64,000 nucleotides of DNA from Gammaproteobacteria bacterium. Lineage in GTDB: Bacteria > Pseudomonadota > Gammaproteobacteria > Burkholderiales > Nitrosomonadaceae. The notes under the pieces are model-generated. The model had not been told where the DNA came from. It searched no databases and worked only from the letters and a program-made list of their open reading frames with translations. Where the stretch lies: assembly GCA_030431985.1 (NCBI GenBank), contig JAUIIB010000006.1:1-64000 (forward strand), written 5' to 3'. Shown here in pieces: positions 28,043-36,844 of this stretch; the first letter of the stretch is position 1, and each line of letters begins with the position of its first letter. The position numbers and the translations under genes were made by a program.

Positions 28043-28606
28043 ATGAAAAAAATTTTAGTTTTTTTACTTTTTATCATGCTCGTATTGAGCACATCAGCGC
28101 ATGCCACATTATCTGGAGATGTAACCGGCGGAGGCAATTTCTCTAATCAAGTCGCTACAGATAACGGTTGGATCATCGAAAGCGCCGCCGCAAACGGCGT
28201 AGACTTCTGGACGCTAAATGCCAATGCAGGTGACACGGTATCCATCGATATCAGCTCAGTAATCGATTTCGGTATCAGCGTTTACTTTGGATCGGTCATG
28301 GATGATCTTGGCTTTGCATTTAACAACAACGCAGACTTTACCGATCCACTGTCCGGTCAATTAGGCACTTATATCGGCGGCACAAACGGTGATTTTGGTG
28401 TAGCGGGAAGCCTGTTGAGCCTTATCTTACCCAATGCTGGGATCCATACTATTGCTGTGGGGGGAGATCTCGGATTCGGTGCTTCTGGACCTTTCAATTA
28501 TGATATGAATGTCAATATCGTTTCAGTCCCTGAAACGGCAACTTTGTTGTTGCTGCTAAGTGGATTACTCGCTTTATATTTTACCCGCCAGAAAATGGAA
28601 CCATAA
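28043..28606 (+). CDS. PEP-CTERM sorting domain protein
   Basis: The 187-residue protein has a signal peptide (cleavage near SAHATL), a glycine/aspartate-rich beta domain, and a C-terminal signal VPETATLLLLLSGLLALYF followed by TRQK. The PET variant of the PEP motif, the helix and the short basic tail are the exosortase-recognition pattern. It is expected to be cleaved and retained or released into the extracellular matrix. A GGGAG ribosome binding site precedes it and a strong terminator follows. An imperfect operator-like repeat (GGGTAA at 27976, TTACCC at 27993) lies upstream. Confidence 0.82.
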   Translation: MKKILVFLLFIMLVLSTSAHATLSGDVTGGGNFSNQVATDNGWIIESAAANGVDFWTLNANAGDTVSIDISSVIDFGISVYFGSVMDDLGFAFNNNADFTDPLSGQLGTYIGGTNGDFGVAGSLLSLILPNAGIHTIAVGGDLGFGASGPFNYDMNVNIVSVPETATLLLLLSGLLALYFTRQKMEP

Positions 28607-28630
28607 ATTTCCGGCATAATTTTATATTGC

Positions 28631-28660
28631 AAAAGCCCGCGTTATTGCGGGCTTTTTAAT
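28631..28660 (+). terminator. Rho-independent terminator after the PEP-CTERM gene
   Basis: AAAAGCCCGC and GCGGGCTTTTT pair around the loop GTTATT, giving a GC-rich stem followed by a run of T. It lies 25 bases after the stop at 28606. The flanking A- and T-runs could also let it work on the opposite strand. Confidence 0.9.
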
Positions 28661-28663
28661 TTT

Positions 28664-29131
28664 TCCCTGATTATTTGAACACACCTTAGAAATTTTCTAA
28701 TTCCAGAATGAGCGTATCGAGTTAAGTATTATCCATGCAAAAGCGCGTTAAAATACTCCATGCGTGCTTAGCTCAGAAAAACGTGTAAAAGCCACACTCT
28801 TCTCTGAAAGATAGAAAACACGATGTTATACCTAAATACTAAATAATAGAGTAATTCAACACCCTGCTTTTAGCATTGCACTGGCAGAACAATAGTAGAG
28901 GACAATCGAAACACATATGTGTATGTAATAAACCAAATCCACTTATTCTTTCATTGACCGGCTATCCGCCTTAGGTTCAGGCAACGTGATATGCCACATA
29001 CATACACTACTGCAAAATAATAAAAAGGCACAGAGTTACGATCTGTATTTGACATCAGGCGCTGAAATAACACCCCCCCCCGATCTTGGATACTAAATCA
29101 CTTGACGATCACTGTCCAAAAAAGGGAACTT
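28664..29131. other. Non-coding stretch with a nine-C tract
   Basis: About 470 bases between two convergent PEP-CTERM genes. No open frame has gene-like features. The only notable element is a run of nine C at 29073-29081 in AT-rich DNA. Confidence 0.4.
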
Positions 29132-29169
29132 AAAAAAGACAAAGTCCCTATTATAACCAGGGACCTTGT
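29132..29169 (-). terminator. Rho-independent terminator for the minus-strand PEP-CTERM gene
   Basis: Read on the minus strand, ACAAGGTCCCT pairs with AGGGACTTTGT (one wobble) and is followed by C and TTTTTT. It lies about 70 bases beyond the stop of the gene starting at 29891. Confidence 0.85.
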
Positions 29170-29237
29170 ATAGTAAATATTCTGCAATCCAATTAAATGA
29201 ATACTGATAAAATCAAAACATTGGAATGTGTTATATA

Positions 29238-29891
29238 TTAGAGTAATCTACTTCTTCCGCCTACCAACATTCCAAGCAAACCAAGGGCAAGAAGACTAAC
29301 TAACCCCGGCTCTGGAACAGGGTTTGGCCTGGGCGTGGATACTTCTGCTGTAAACCCTAGATTTTGGAAATCGACCTGCCTATTGTCACCAGTTAAAAAA
29401 GCAGTCACAAACTGAACATTCAATGGCGCAGCAAGTACAATATCTTGTGCTAGTATTCCAGGCGAGCTACCTAATGCAGGTTGAACCCCTAAAGTACCTA
29501 CTTGAGTATTAGAGCTATTGAAAAAAGTGAAATTGATGTTGTCAACATCATAGCTTTCGCTCGTATAGTTCCAGAAGTGTAATGTATTTATATCATATTC
29601 TTGACCAAAGTCGAACAGCAATTCTAACCCACCCCCTATATTATCCGCAGTAAACCAGATATGAGTGTTTTGGTTATGGAATTCAGTTGCAGTTGCAGAA
29701 GGAGCATCAATCACTTTTTCAATCGTATTGCCACCACTAAATGTATTATTGAAGCTGCCAGGAGAAGTACCTGACCCAACTGCTACACTAATATTGGTAT
29801 TGTTAAGATAGACTGGCGCTGCGCCAACATATGAAGTTAAACCCAAAATAGCGGCGCAAAGCACTCCGCTATTTATCAATAATTTATTCAC
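29238..29891 (-). CDS. PEP-CTERM sorting domain protein
   Basis: The 217-residue protein has a signal peptide (cleavage near SYVGAAP), a galactose-binding/discoidin-like beta domain (HIWFTADNIGGGLELLFDFG), and a canonical C-terminal PEP-CTERM signal: VPEPGLVSLLALGLLGMLV followed by GGRSRLL. It is a predicted exosortase substrate, probably surface or matrix bound. It has a strong GGAG ribosome binding site, a sigma-54-type promoter about 75 bases upstream and its own terminator. Confidence 0.88.
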   Translation of the reverse strand: MNKLLINSGVLCAAILGLTSYVGAAPVYLNNTNISVAVGSGTSPGSFNNTFSGGNTIEKVIDAPSATATEFHNQNTHIWFTADNIGGGLELLFDFGQEYDINTLHFWNYTSESYDVDNINFTFFNSSNTQVGTLGVQPALGSSPGILAQDIVLAAPLNVQFVTAFLTGDNRQVDFQNLGFTAEVSTPRPNPVPEPGLVSLLALGLLGMLVGGRSRLL

Positions 29892-29965
29892 AAACCTCTC
29901 CTTTATTTTTGATTATTAATTGCTTAGCCTTATCCATAATAGGATACAGACCCTTGTACAGTATA

Positions 29966-29981
29966 AGCAATAATCATGCCA
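29966..29981 (-). promoter_or_regulatory. Sigma-54-type (-24/-12) promoter of the PEP-CTERM gene
   Basis: On the minus strand TGGCATGATTATTGCT matches TGGCAC-N5-TTGCW, with the invariant GG and GC ten bases apart. It lies 75-90 bases upstream of the ATG at 29891. Two TTTGTCG direct repeats further upstream (30038-30064) sit where an enhancer-binding protein would bind. Sigma-54 control of PEP-CTERM genes by PrsK/PrsR is described in related bacteria; its operation here is inference. Confidence 0.6.
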
Positions 29982-30037
29982 ACAACTCACACTACCAATG
30001 TAATCAAAAAATTACATATGATATTGATTACCGCACA

Positions 30038-30064
30038 CGACAAAGTGTAAAAAATATCGACAAA
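30038..30064 (-). repeat. Direct repeat upstream of the sigma-54-type promoter
   Basis: TTTGTCG occurs twice on the minus strand (30058-30064 and 30038-30044), starts 20 bases apart, i.e. about two helical turns. The pair lies 57-98 bases upstream of the -24/-12 element, a normal distance for activator sites. Confidence 0.4.
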
Positions 30065-30228
30065 AACAGTCTTGACATGAAGAATCCAAATATTCACTAA
30101 TGGACAATTACCCTTGCACCTAAAAGAGGAATTTTCCGATCTTGAATTTTTTCGTCTCTCTTTTGCGCTGAAATTGTGACGAAATAGAAGATAAATGGAC
30201 AGATTTGTTGCCTAACTCTTTGATTTAT

Positions 30229-30304
30229 TGGCGCCCTGAGCACGAATCGAACGTGCGACCTACCCCTTAGGAGGGGGTTGCTCTATCCCCTGAGCTACCA
30301 GGGC
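30229..30304 (-). tRNA. tRNA-Arg (anticodon CCT)
   Basis: The minus strand folds as a complete tRNA: acceptor GCCCTGG/TCAGGGC, D-arm TAGCTCAGGGGATAGAGCA, anticodon arm ACCCC-CTCCTAA-GGGGT with anticodon CCT reading AGG, T-arm with GTTCGATTC, discriminator G and an encoded CCA (30229-30231). Length is 76 with CCA. No integrase or att duplication is visible nearby. Confidence 0.96.
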
Positions 30305-30521
30305 CCTGCTTCCGCAGCCCTAATTCTACGCTAGTCTTTCCTAATGTATAAGCCACATAGCCTTTTCCGATTAAAAAAACCGTTTTGCATCGTGCCATAT
30401 TGTGGATACTTGCCGGTCTGAATTGGCAGGACTGTCATAACACGATTTGCCTATTCATCGATGCTACTATCTCGGCTTTATTCATGCTTATGTGAATTTT
30501 TACTTAAAAAACGGTCAATAC

Positions 30522-30550
30522 TTGAGATCACTCGCGTTACTCAGTATAGT
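30522..30550 (+). promoter_or_regulatory. Sigma-70-type promoter upstream of trxB
   Basis: TTGAGA (30522-30527) and TATAGT (30545-30550) are separated by exactly 17 bases and lie 45 bases upstream of the trxB ATG at 30596. Confidence 0.6.
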
Positions 30551-30568
30551 TTTCGGTTTTATCGATAA

Positions 30569-31546
<978 letters not shown>

Positions 31547-31582
31547 CCGGCAAACCTGAATGAAGAAACGAGCAGCATCAAA

Positions 31583-32140
31583 ATGTCCAAGAAAGACGAT
31601 ACAACACCGACCGAAACCAATGAAGATATGTTGTTTCTCGAAGCAATGCAGGATGTATTGCCGCTGACCGCTTCCGACAAAATTATTTCAAAAATAAAAA
31701 AACCGTCACCCAGACCCCGGCAGAAAAACTTACATAATCCTTCATCCGACAATGCAAATTCTGCAGAAACCCCTATTCTGAATATCAGCGCCAACGACGA
31801 GTGGTTTTTTGCACGCCCTGGGGTATCAAAACAAACACTACGCCGTTTAAAACGCGGTTACTGGCCAATTCAGGGTCGCCTGGACTTGCACGGACTGACA
31901 CAGGATGAAGCAAGAAAGCATCTGACGGCCTTTGTGAACAATGCGTTACTCAACCAGTTACGTTGCGTACAGATTATTCATGGCAAGGGACTCAGTTCAA
32001 AAGACGGGGTTCCGGTATTAAAAATTTGTGTGGGTAATTGGCTGGCCGGACACTCAAACGTACTTGCCTTTTGTCAGGCAGAACCCAAAAAAGGGGGTAG
32101 CGGTGCAGTCATTGTTTTACTCAAAGCAACTGATACATAA
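31583..32140 (+). CDS. Smr-domain protein (DNA/RNA endonuclease-like)
   Basis: The 185-residue protein has a polar N-terminal part and a C-terminal Smr domain: R-LDLHG-LTQDEA with LDLHG at 100-104, and IIHGKG with H133-G-K-G. These are the catalytic/binding motifs of SmrA/SmrB and the MutS2 C-terminus; Smr proteins cleave or bind nucleic acids, and E. coli SmrB cuts mRNA at collided ribosomes. The gene follows trxB by 37 bases. The specific role here is not known. Confidence 0.92.
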   Translation: MSKKDDTTPTETNEDMLFLEAMQDVLPLTASDKIISKIKKPSPRPRQKNLHNPSSDNANSAETPILNISANDEWFFARPGVSKQTLRRLKRGYWPIQGRLDLHGLTQDEARKHLTAFVNNALLNQLRCVQIIHGKGLSSKDGVPVLKICVGNWLAGHSNVLAFCQAEPKKGGSGAVIVLLKATDT

Positions 32141-32165
32141 AAAAAAGAATGGCACCATCAAGCAA

Positions 32166-32537
32166 CTATAGTGAGGGATTTGACTCATGTGGATATCGTT
32201 TTTCATATTTTTGCTGACAGGCAGCGCAACGCTGCGCAGAAGGGTTAGCAATTAACCGTTCGAACCCGATTTCCCCGCCGCATTCAACGCAATCGCCAAA
32301 TTCGAGCTGCATCAAATGTTTTTCCGATATTTCAAGTTCACGCATCTCATTGATTTGCCTGTCAATCAAAGCGGCATCGACATCGGTTAAAATGTTTCTC
32401 AAATCATCCGCCTGACTCACATCAAATGTCTCGTCACTATGGACCAGTTCGTTACGAATTTCCTCCCGTAACTCCAGGTAACGCCTATGCAATGCCGATT
32501 TAATCTGAGCTAACTGCTCTTCAGTAAAATTTGCCAT
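32166..32537 (-). CDS. DksA/TraR-family zinc-finger protein
   Basis: The 123-residue protein has an N-terminal coiled coil (about 8-75) and a four-cysteine zinc finger (C83, C86, C104, C107) in the order of DksA/TraR proteins, which enter the RNA polymerase secondary channel. The coiled-coil tip carries several acidic residues (SQADD, TDVD), as in regulators of this family. It is shorter than DksA (about 150) and closer to DksA-like paralogues. Convergent with the Smr gene. Confidence 0.9.
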   Translation of the reverse strand: MANFTEEQLAQIKSALHRRYLELREEIRNELVHSDETFDVSQADDLRNILTDVDAALIDRQINEMRELEISEKHLMQLEFGDCVECGGEIGFERLIANPSAQRCAACQQKYEKRYPHESNPSL

Positions 32538-32592
32538 AATGCCTCAGACTCTCGCTTAGCATAAAGGTTCACGTATTGTAGATCTATTGTAT

Positions 32593-33156
32593 TTAAGTGC
32601 CAGACCGCACTGTATTTTTCAGGCGCTTTAGGTCAGAAACGATCTCACCGGAATTACGCTTGGCACTTGCAGACCAATAAATTTTGGCAAATCTGCCAAG
32701 CGGATCTATCAGAAATGTATTACGCCTGGCGAACTTAATCATGCCCAAGTTAAACAATGAATGGTAACGGCTCGCAATTTCTGCTGTCGTATCGGCTAAC
32801 AATGGAAAAGACAAACCAAACTTGCTAGTAAATTTCTCATGACTGCTAACTGTATCCACACTCACACCAACCACCTCTGCGTCGAGCACTTTTAGCGCAT
32901 CCAGATCGTCACGGAAGGCGCAAGCCTGCTGGGTACATCCCGGTGTATCATCTTTGGGATAAAAATACAACACCAGCCAGTTACCTCTAAAATCCTCGAG
33001 ACAATGCTGGCGGCCATACTGATCTTCCAGCCTAAAATCAGGTGCTGACTGCCCAACTTTAAGGGTGCCATGCCGGAATAAATTTACCCATACGACAGCA
33101 CCGAGTATTATCAGAACAATGCAGATAAACATCCATTCCATCTCATACCGCTCCAT
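32593..33156 (-). CDS. bcp: Membrane-anchored Bcp-type peroxiredoxin
   Basis: The 187-residue thioredoxin-fold protein reduces peroxides through peroxidatic C74 and resolving C79 in DTPGCTQQACAF, the atypical 2-Cys BCP/PrxQ pattern. Unlike classical soluble Bcp it begins with a membrane segment (about 8-27), so it is probably anchored; flanking charges suggest a cytoplasmic catalytic domain. An alternative start at 33141 (residue M6) has a better-spaced GGAG. The DksA-like gene follows by 55 bases. Confidence 0.92.
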   Translation of the reverse strand: MERYEMEWMFICIVLIILGAVVWVNLFRHGTLKVGQSAPDFRLEDQYGRQHCLEDFRGNWLVLYFYPKDDTPGCTQQACAFRDDLDALKVLDAEVVGVSVDTVSSHEKFTSKFGLSFPLLADTTAEIASRYHSLFNLGMIKFARRNTFLIDPLGRFAKIYWSASAKRNSGEIVSDLKRLKNTVRSGT

Positions 33157-33339
33157 TTAATCTTAATAGATCGCCAATCATGTTTATATCACTCACTAGT
33201 ATAGGGTCAATTTAATATAATACAATCCAATGCAGATCGAATTTTTAGGTTGCCCGTTAGATATAACCAAGCTAAATTTGAACCTCAAACCTGAAGGCAC
33301 AATTGGTATTAACGTACAACAATTTTTCTTTTAGAAACC

Positions 33340-34923
33340 ATGATATACACCCAAAATAGCCCAGCGTTACTAACGATTGGCCTGTCCATGCTAGGTATCT
33401 GGTATACATCAGACACAGGCCTGCTCAATCCGGTGTTTGAGTACCTCTCTAGAAGCACGTCTTACCCATATATGGACGAGCTCAAAACGTTGCCGTTTTA
33501 CTTTGGTTTAATCGCTGCCATAACCGGATGCTGGCACTGGCTTGGGACACACCGACAAGGTCATTTCGATTATTACTCGTCAACGATTGCCGGTGGTATG
33601 ATGATCCTGTTTATTACTATGCTGATACGCTGGTTCATTGCACCCTATGTCGAGTTCATCGGCACCGACCTGGGAAAAATCGGCAATACAGGCAAATATA
33701 TTCATGAACTGCTCGGCCTGAACTATGTTGTCCTGGGTATCGTAACAGGCATTATTGTTGTAAATGTTTTCAAAATACCGGAATGGGCGAAAAACGGTAT
33801 ACGTTTATCCCGTCTGGGGCTTAAAACGGGCGTGATTCTGCTCGGCGCACTCTATAGTGCCGCAGAACTCAAAAACCTTGGCGGACTATCGATTATTATG
33901 ATTGGTTTTTTTGTATTGGGTTCTGTCGGAATAGTCTTATGGATTGGATCCCGCCGTAACATCCCCAATTCAATGGGCGGGGTATTATCCGCCGGCATGG
34001 GAGTTTGTGGTGTATCAGCAACCGTGGCCGTAGCCCCTGTCGTTCAAGCAAAACCTGTCGAAATCGCCTATACCATTGGTACCATTTTGTTATGGGGCGT
34101 TGGCTGTATGTTTATCTTTCCGATTATCGGCCACTTGCTGGGTATGAGTTATGTTCAGTTTGGCGCTTGGGCCGGCACAGGCATTCTGAATTCAGCTCAA
34201 GTCGCTGGAGCCGCATTGGCATTTCAACCTGACGGTATTGAAACGCTCATGGTCGCGGAAATCTTCAATATCACCCGGGTCTTGATTCTTCCAGTCATCG
34301 TGCTTTGGCTGGCTGTCTGGTACGTTAAAAAAGAGGGCACAGCAACAACTGAGGTGAATATCGGACGCGTTGTTGTAACAAAGTTCCCGGTCTTTGTACT
34401 GGGTTTCATCCTGATGTTTGCATTGTCAACCACAGGCATTTTCGCACCGTCAAACCACTATAAAGGCAAATATTTCGGTAATACACCGGAACAAGGATTC
34501 AAACAGGAGAATCTATTAAATAATGCGCAAACCGGGTTACTGAACGCGGAAATACATCGGATAGATCGTACCAGCCACCGTACAGCGCTGGAACGTTTGA
34601 TTGAGAATGGAAAAATTATGTCGATTGACGATGACAATGCCGTGCGCAGTATCATCAATGCAAAAACGCTATCGGCAGAAGCTATTGCCATTCTGAAAGC
34701 CGCGCATGAAGCTGTGCGTCATTCTTCCAAAAAAATTGCGGCGTTTCGAGACTGGATTACCTGGTTGTTTGCATTTGGACTGGTGGGCCTCGGTATGCAG
34801 ATAACTGTGAGCTCGATGAAACAGGCTGGCGGCGAGCCCGCCATTATCGGCGGAATTGTCGGCTTTTTTAAAGCCACATTGTCGCTTGTTGTTGTCGTGC
34901 TCTTTATCGGCGAAACTGTATGA
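33340..34923 (+). CDS. YeiH/PSE-type putative sulfate exporter with large cytoplasmic insertion
   Basis: The 527-residue membrane protein belongs to the UPF0324/YeiH family (PF03601), usually about 340 residues; signature segments are LSRLGLKTGVILLGALYS, GGVLSAGMGVCGVSATVAVAPVVQAK and GTGILNSAQVAGAALAF. It is longer because of an N-terminal region (about 1-125) and a roughly 100-residue charged helical insertion (about 370-468) before the last membrane segments (FGLVGLGMQITVSSMKQAG). The substrate is not proven in the family. It heads a same-strand group with a 43-residue membrane miniprotein and a Usp gene. Confidence 0.85.
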   Translation: MIYTQNSPALLTIGLSMLGIWYTSDTGLLNPVFEYLSRSTSYPYMDELKTLPFYFGLIAAITGCWHWLGTHRQGHFDYYSSTIAGGMMILFITMLIRWFIAPYVEFIGTDLGKIGNTGKYIHELLGLNYVVLGIVTGIIVVNVFKIPEWAKNGIRLSRLGLKTGVILLGALYSAAELKNLGGLSIIMIGFFVLGSVGIVLWIGSRRNIPNSMGGVLSAGMGVCGVSATVAVAPVVQAKPVEIAYTIGTILLWGVGCMFIFPIIGHLLGMSYVQFGAWAGTGILNSAQVAGAALAFQPDGIETLMVAEIFNITRVLILPVIVLWLAVWYVKKEGTATTEVNIGRVVVTKFPVFVLGFILMFALSTTGIFAPSNHYKGKYFGNTPEQGFKQENLLNNAQTGLLNAEIHRIDRTSHRTALERLIENGKIMSIDDDNAVRSIINAKTLSAEAIAILKAAHEAVRHSSKKIAAFRDWITWLFAFGLVGLGMQITVSSMKQAGGEPAIIGGIVGFFKATLSLVVVVLFIGETV

Positions 34924-34955
34924 GCCACCCCTAAAACACAACTCAGGAAAACATC

Positions 34956-35087
34956 ATGCAAAAAGATACCGTAAAAACCTTCGAACGTGGTTCGGCATTA
35001 TCAATTTTCAATAGTGACCGCATGGAAGATATCATTGCATTGATTCTTGCATTCGCACTGGCTATAGCCATTTATTTAAGCTACTAA
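34956..35087 (+). CDS. 43-residue single-pass membrane miniprotein
   Basis: A short frame 32 bases after the transporter encodes MQKDTVKTFERGSALSIFNS, a short polar linker, and a C-terminal membrane helix (IIALILAFALAIAIYLSY). CAGGAAAA gives a plausible ribosome binding site. The charge pattern (basic/polar N-terminus, bare C-terminal helix) suggests N-in topology. Position between the YeiH-type transporter and the Usp gene suggests an accessory subunit. No family is recognised. Confidence 0.75.
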   Translation: MQKDTVKTFERGSALSIFNSDRMEDIIALILAFALAIAIYLSY

Positions 35088-35112
35088 TCCCCTAAAATTG
35101 GGGTAAGCATCA

Positions 35113-35592
35113 ATGGGCAGTGGCCTGTACAAACGAATTTTACTAGCCAGTCATGGCACCAAAGGCGCTATAGCTGCAGAAGACAAGACACTACAGATTT
35201 GCTCTAATTCAGGAACAATCGACCATCTGATTGTCGTGCCGGAATTCTGGCAAGACATAACAGGCGATGACTGGCTCAATAACGGCGTTACTCGAGACCA
35301 GTTCCGTGATTATCTTCAAACTGAACTAGGTCGTGAAGTTGACCAGCAATGCACACGGCTTAACCAGAAAGTTACTGCGTATGCATTCGGTTACCGTAGC
35401 ATAATTTTATTTGGCAAACCTGACAAAGCGCTCATCCAATGTGCAGAAACAAATGCATATGATCTGGTTGTATTGGGTTCGCCGCGCCCACAGCATTTAT
35501 CCGGTTTAACGGGACTACATTCCACGATGCTCACAAATAAGACATGGCATAAGCTTCAGACCGACTTGCTTATTGTGCCCTACCCCCAATAA
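35113..35592 (+). CDS. Universal stress protein (UspA-like)
   Basis: The 159-residue protein has the alpha/beta UspA fold: first strand KRILLASHGTKGAIAAEDK, and a late segment DLVVLGSPRPQHLSGLTGLHSTMLT before the last strand DLLIVPYP. The ATP-binding Gly-x2-Gly-x9-Gly spacing is only partly kept, so nucleotide binding is uncertain. Usp genes are commonly placed beside transporters and act as regulatory partners; here it follows the miniprotein by 25 bases. Confidence 0.8.
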   Translation: MGSGLYKRILLASHGTKGAIAAEDKTLQICSNSGTIDHLIVVPEFWQDITGDDWLNNGVTRDQFRDYLQTELGREVDQQCTRLNQKVTAYAFGYRSIILFGKPDKALIQCAETNAYDLVVLGSPRPQHLSGLTGLHSTMLTNKTWHKLQTDLLIVPYPQ

Positions 35593-35612
35593 CCCGGCAA
35601 AACAATGTAGCC

Positions 35613-36272
35613 ATGTCTGCACCACTAAAACCTGATGAGTCACACATATTAAACCCATCTGATAATCAGGATGCCGCGTGGGCGATTCTGCAAACACCGC
35701 TAGATACTGCTGAACTCATGTTGTTTTGTCAGAATATTGAGCGGCTGTTTCGCATCAACCCCATGCTCAATTTCAGCAAATGGCAAAAAACTGGCCGCAA
35801 CCACTACCACTGTGCCGGACAGAACATCAGCCAACAACCGCCATTTGATTTTGAATGTTCATTTACAGTCAGTCCACTACCCAATGGCATTCAGATTGAC
35901 TACGAGTACGGTTTGAAAACCCGTACCACTTTTGTTATCACACCGCTGCCCGAACAACACACTCGGTGTTTAGCCCGAACGAAACTTACTATTACAGATT
36001 TTTACGATGGTTTCCCGGAAGAAGAACGCAAACAACATTTACGCTATGTGGATAAAAGCATTACCACATGGGCCATTCACTTACAACGGTATTTGATTGA
36101 TTGGCAAAAATGGTCGCACATAGGATTGTGGCGCTGGTACATGCGATACATCTGGCAACCTTTAAAGCCGATGGGACGCCGAATTGTCACAATTTTACTA
36201 TGGCTAGCCGTTTTTGAAGTAGCTTTAATTTTGTTGGGAGCGACAGTATATTTCCTGGAATATAGGGCGTAA
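35613..36272 (+). CDS. Hypothetical protein with C-terminal membrane anchor (SRPBCC-like body)
   Basis: The 219-residue product has a soluble body (about 20-165) alternating strands and a final helix in a way that recalls START/SRPBCC lipid- or ligand-binding folds, and one membrane helix near the end (IVTILLWLAVFEVALILLGA, about 190-212). It follows the Usp gene by 20 bases and probably belongs to the same unit. The fold suggestion is by eye only. Confidence 0.6.
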   Translation: MSAPLKPDESHILNPSDNQDAAWAILQTPLDTAELMLFCQNIERLFRINPMLNFSKWQKTGRNHYHCAGQNISQQPPFDFECSFTVSPLPNGIQIDYEYGLKTRTTFVITPLPEQHTRCLARTKLTITDFYDGFPEEERKQHLRYVDKSITTWAIHLQRYLIDWQKWSHIGLWRWYMRYIWQPLKPMGRRIVTILLWLAVFEVALILLGATVYFLEYRA

Positions 36273-36312
36273 AATGCTAAGCAAGGCCTTATAAATTTAT
36301 TAGTAAAAAGCC

Positions 36313-36489
36313 ATGGACGAGAACATAAAACCCGTTGATCCGGAAAAAATCGCATGCGTAGTGTGCTTAAAAGAAATTCCCATATCGGAAGCAAAGAGCG
36401 ATGAAGCCAGCGACTACGTACTGCATTATTGCAGTCTTGAATGCTACGCAGTTTGGAAGAAACAGAACGAGAACGAAAAAAAAGATTAA
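36313..36489 (+). CDS. Small zinc-ribbon protein (DUF3330-like)
   Basis: A 58-residue frame encodes MDENIKPVDPEKIACVVCLK, then EIPISEAKSDEASDYVLHYC and SLECYAVWKKQ. The CxxC pair (C15, C18) and the CxxxC pair (C40, C44) look like a small treble-clef/zinc ribbon, and the wording matches proteins annotated DUF3330 in betaproteobacteria. It lies 40 bases after the SRPBCC-like gene. Function unknown; probably a metal-binding accessory protein. Confidence 0.8.
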   Translation: MDENIKPVDPEKIACVVCLKEIPISEAKSDEASDYVLHYCSLECYAVWKKQNENEKKD

Positions 36490-36844
36490 TCGACTTGTGG
36501 TTCTTCCAGCTGATTAATCTGCTCGGCAATCCCTTACTGCTCTTCCTTCAACGTAACCATACGTATGGCCGGTCAAGGTGTACTGTTCGACGCGGTCTTT
36601 CCAGACTTGTTGGCGCTGTATTATTACTTCATATTTTGGAATGGGCATACTTCCTAGAGAAGCATCTGAAATTCAGGTGCGACGGGTTCAGCATTGCGTT
36701 ACGACGTAATTCCTGGATCCGTAGAAATTCTACTATACCTCCTGTTGAACGCGTATTAACTCCTTTTCCAATTCAACAACCTTTTACCGTCTCCAGTCCA
36801 GCACCGTCATATGAAAAAATCTCATTTACCCCTATGCGTCACCA
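36490..36844 (-). other. Gene-free stretch with traces of a decayed minus-strand gene
   Basis: No intact gene is seen. On the minus strand, in successive but different frames, protein-like pieces appear: KVVELEKELIRVQQEV (coiled-coil-like, about 36735-36785), EVIIQRQQVWKDRVEQYTLTG (about 36575-36640) and GIAEQINQLEEPQVD ending at 36487. The order is consistent with one gene broken by several indels and stops. The plus-strand frame over 36441-36938 is rejected as its shadow. Confidence 0.3.

Noticed and set aside
29073-29081. Nine-C tract as a phase-variation switch
   Set aside because: It lies in non-coding DNA far from any start or promoter that I can identify.
30229-30304. tRNA-Arg as attachment site of an integrated element
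   Set aside because: No integrase, no direct repeat of the tRNA 3' end and ordinary housekeeping genes on the far side.
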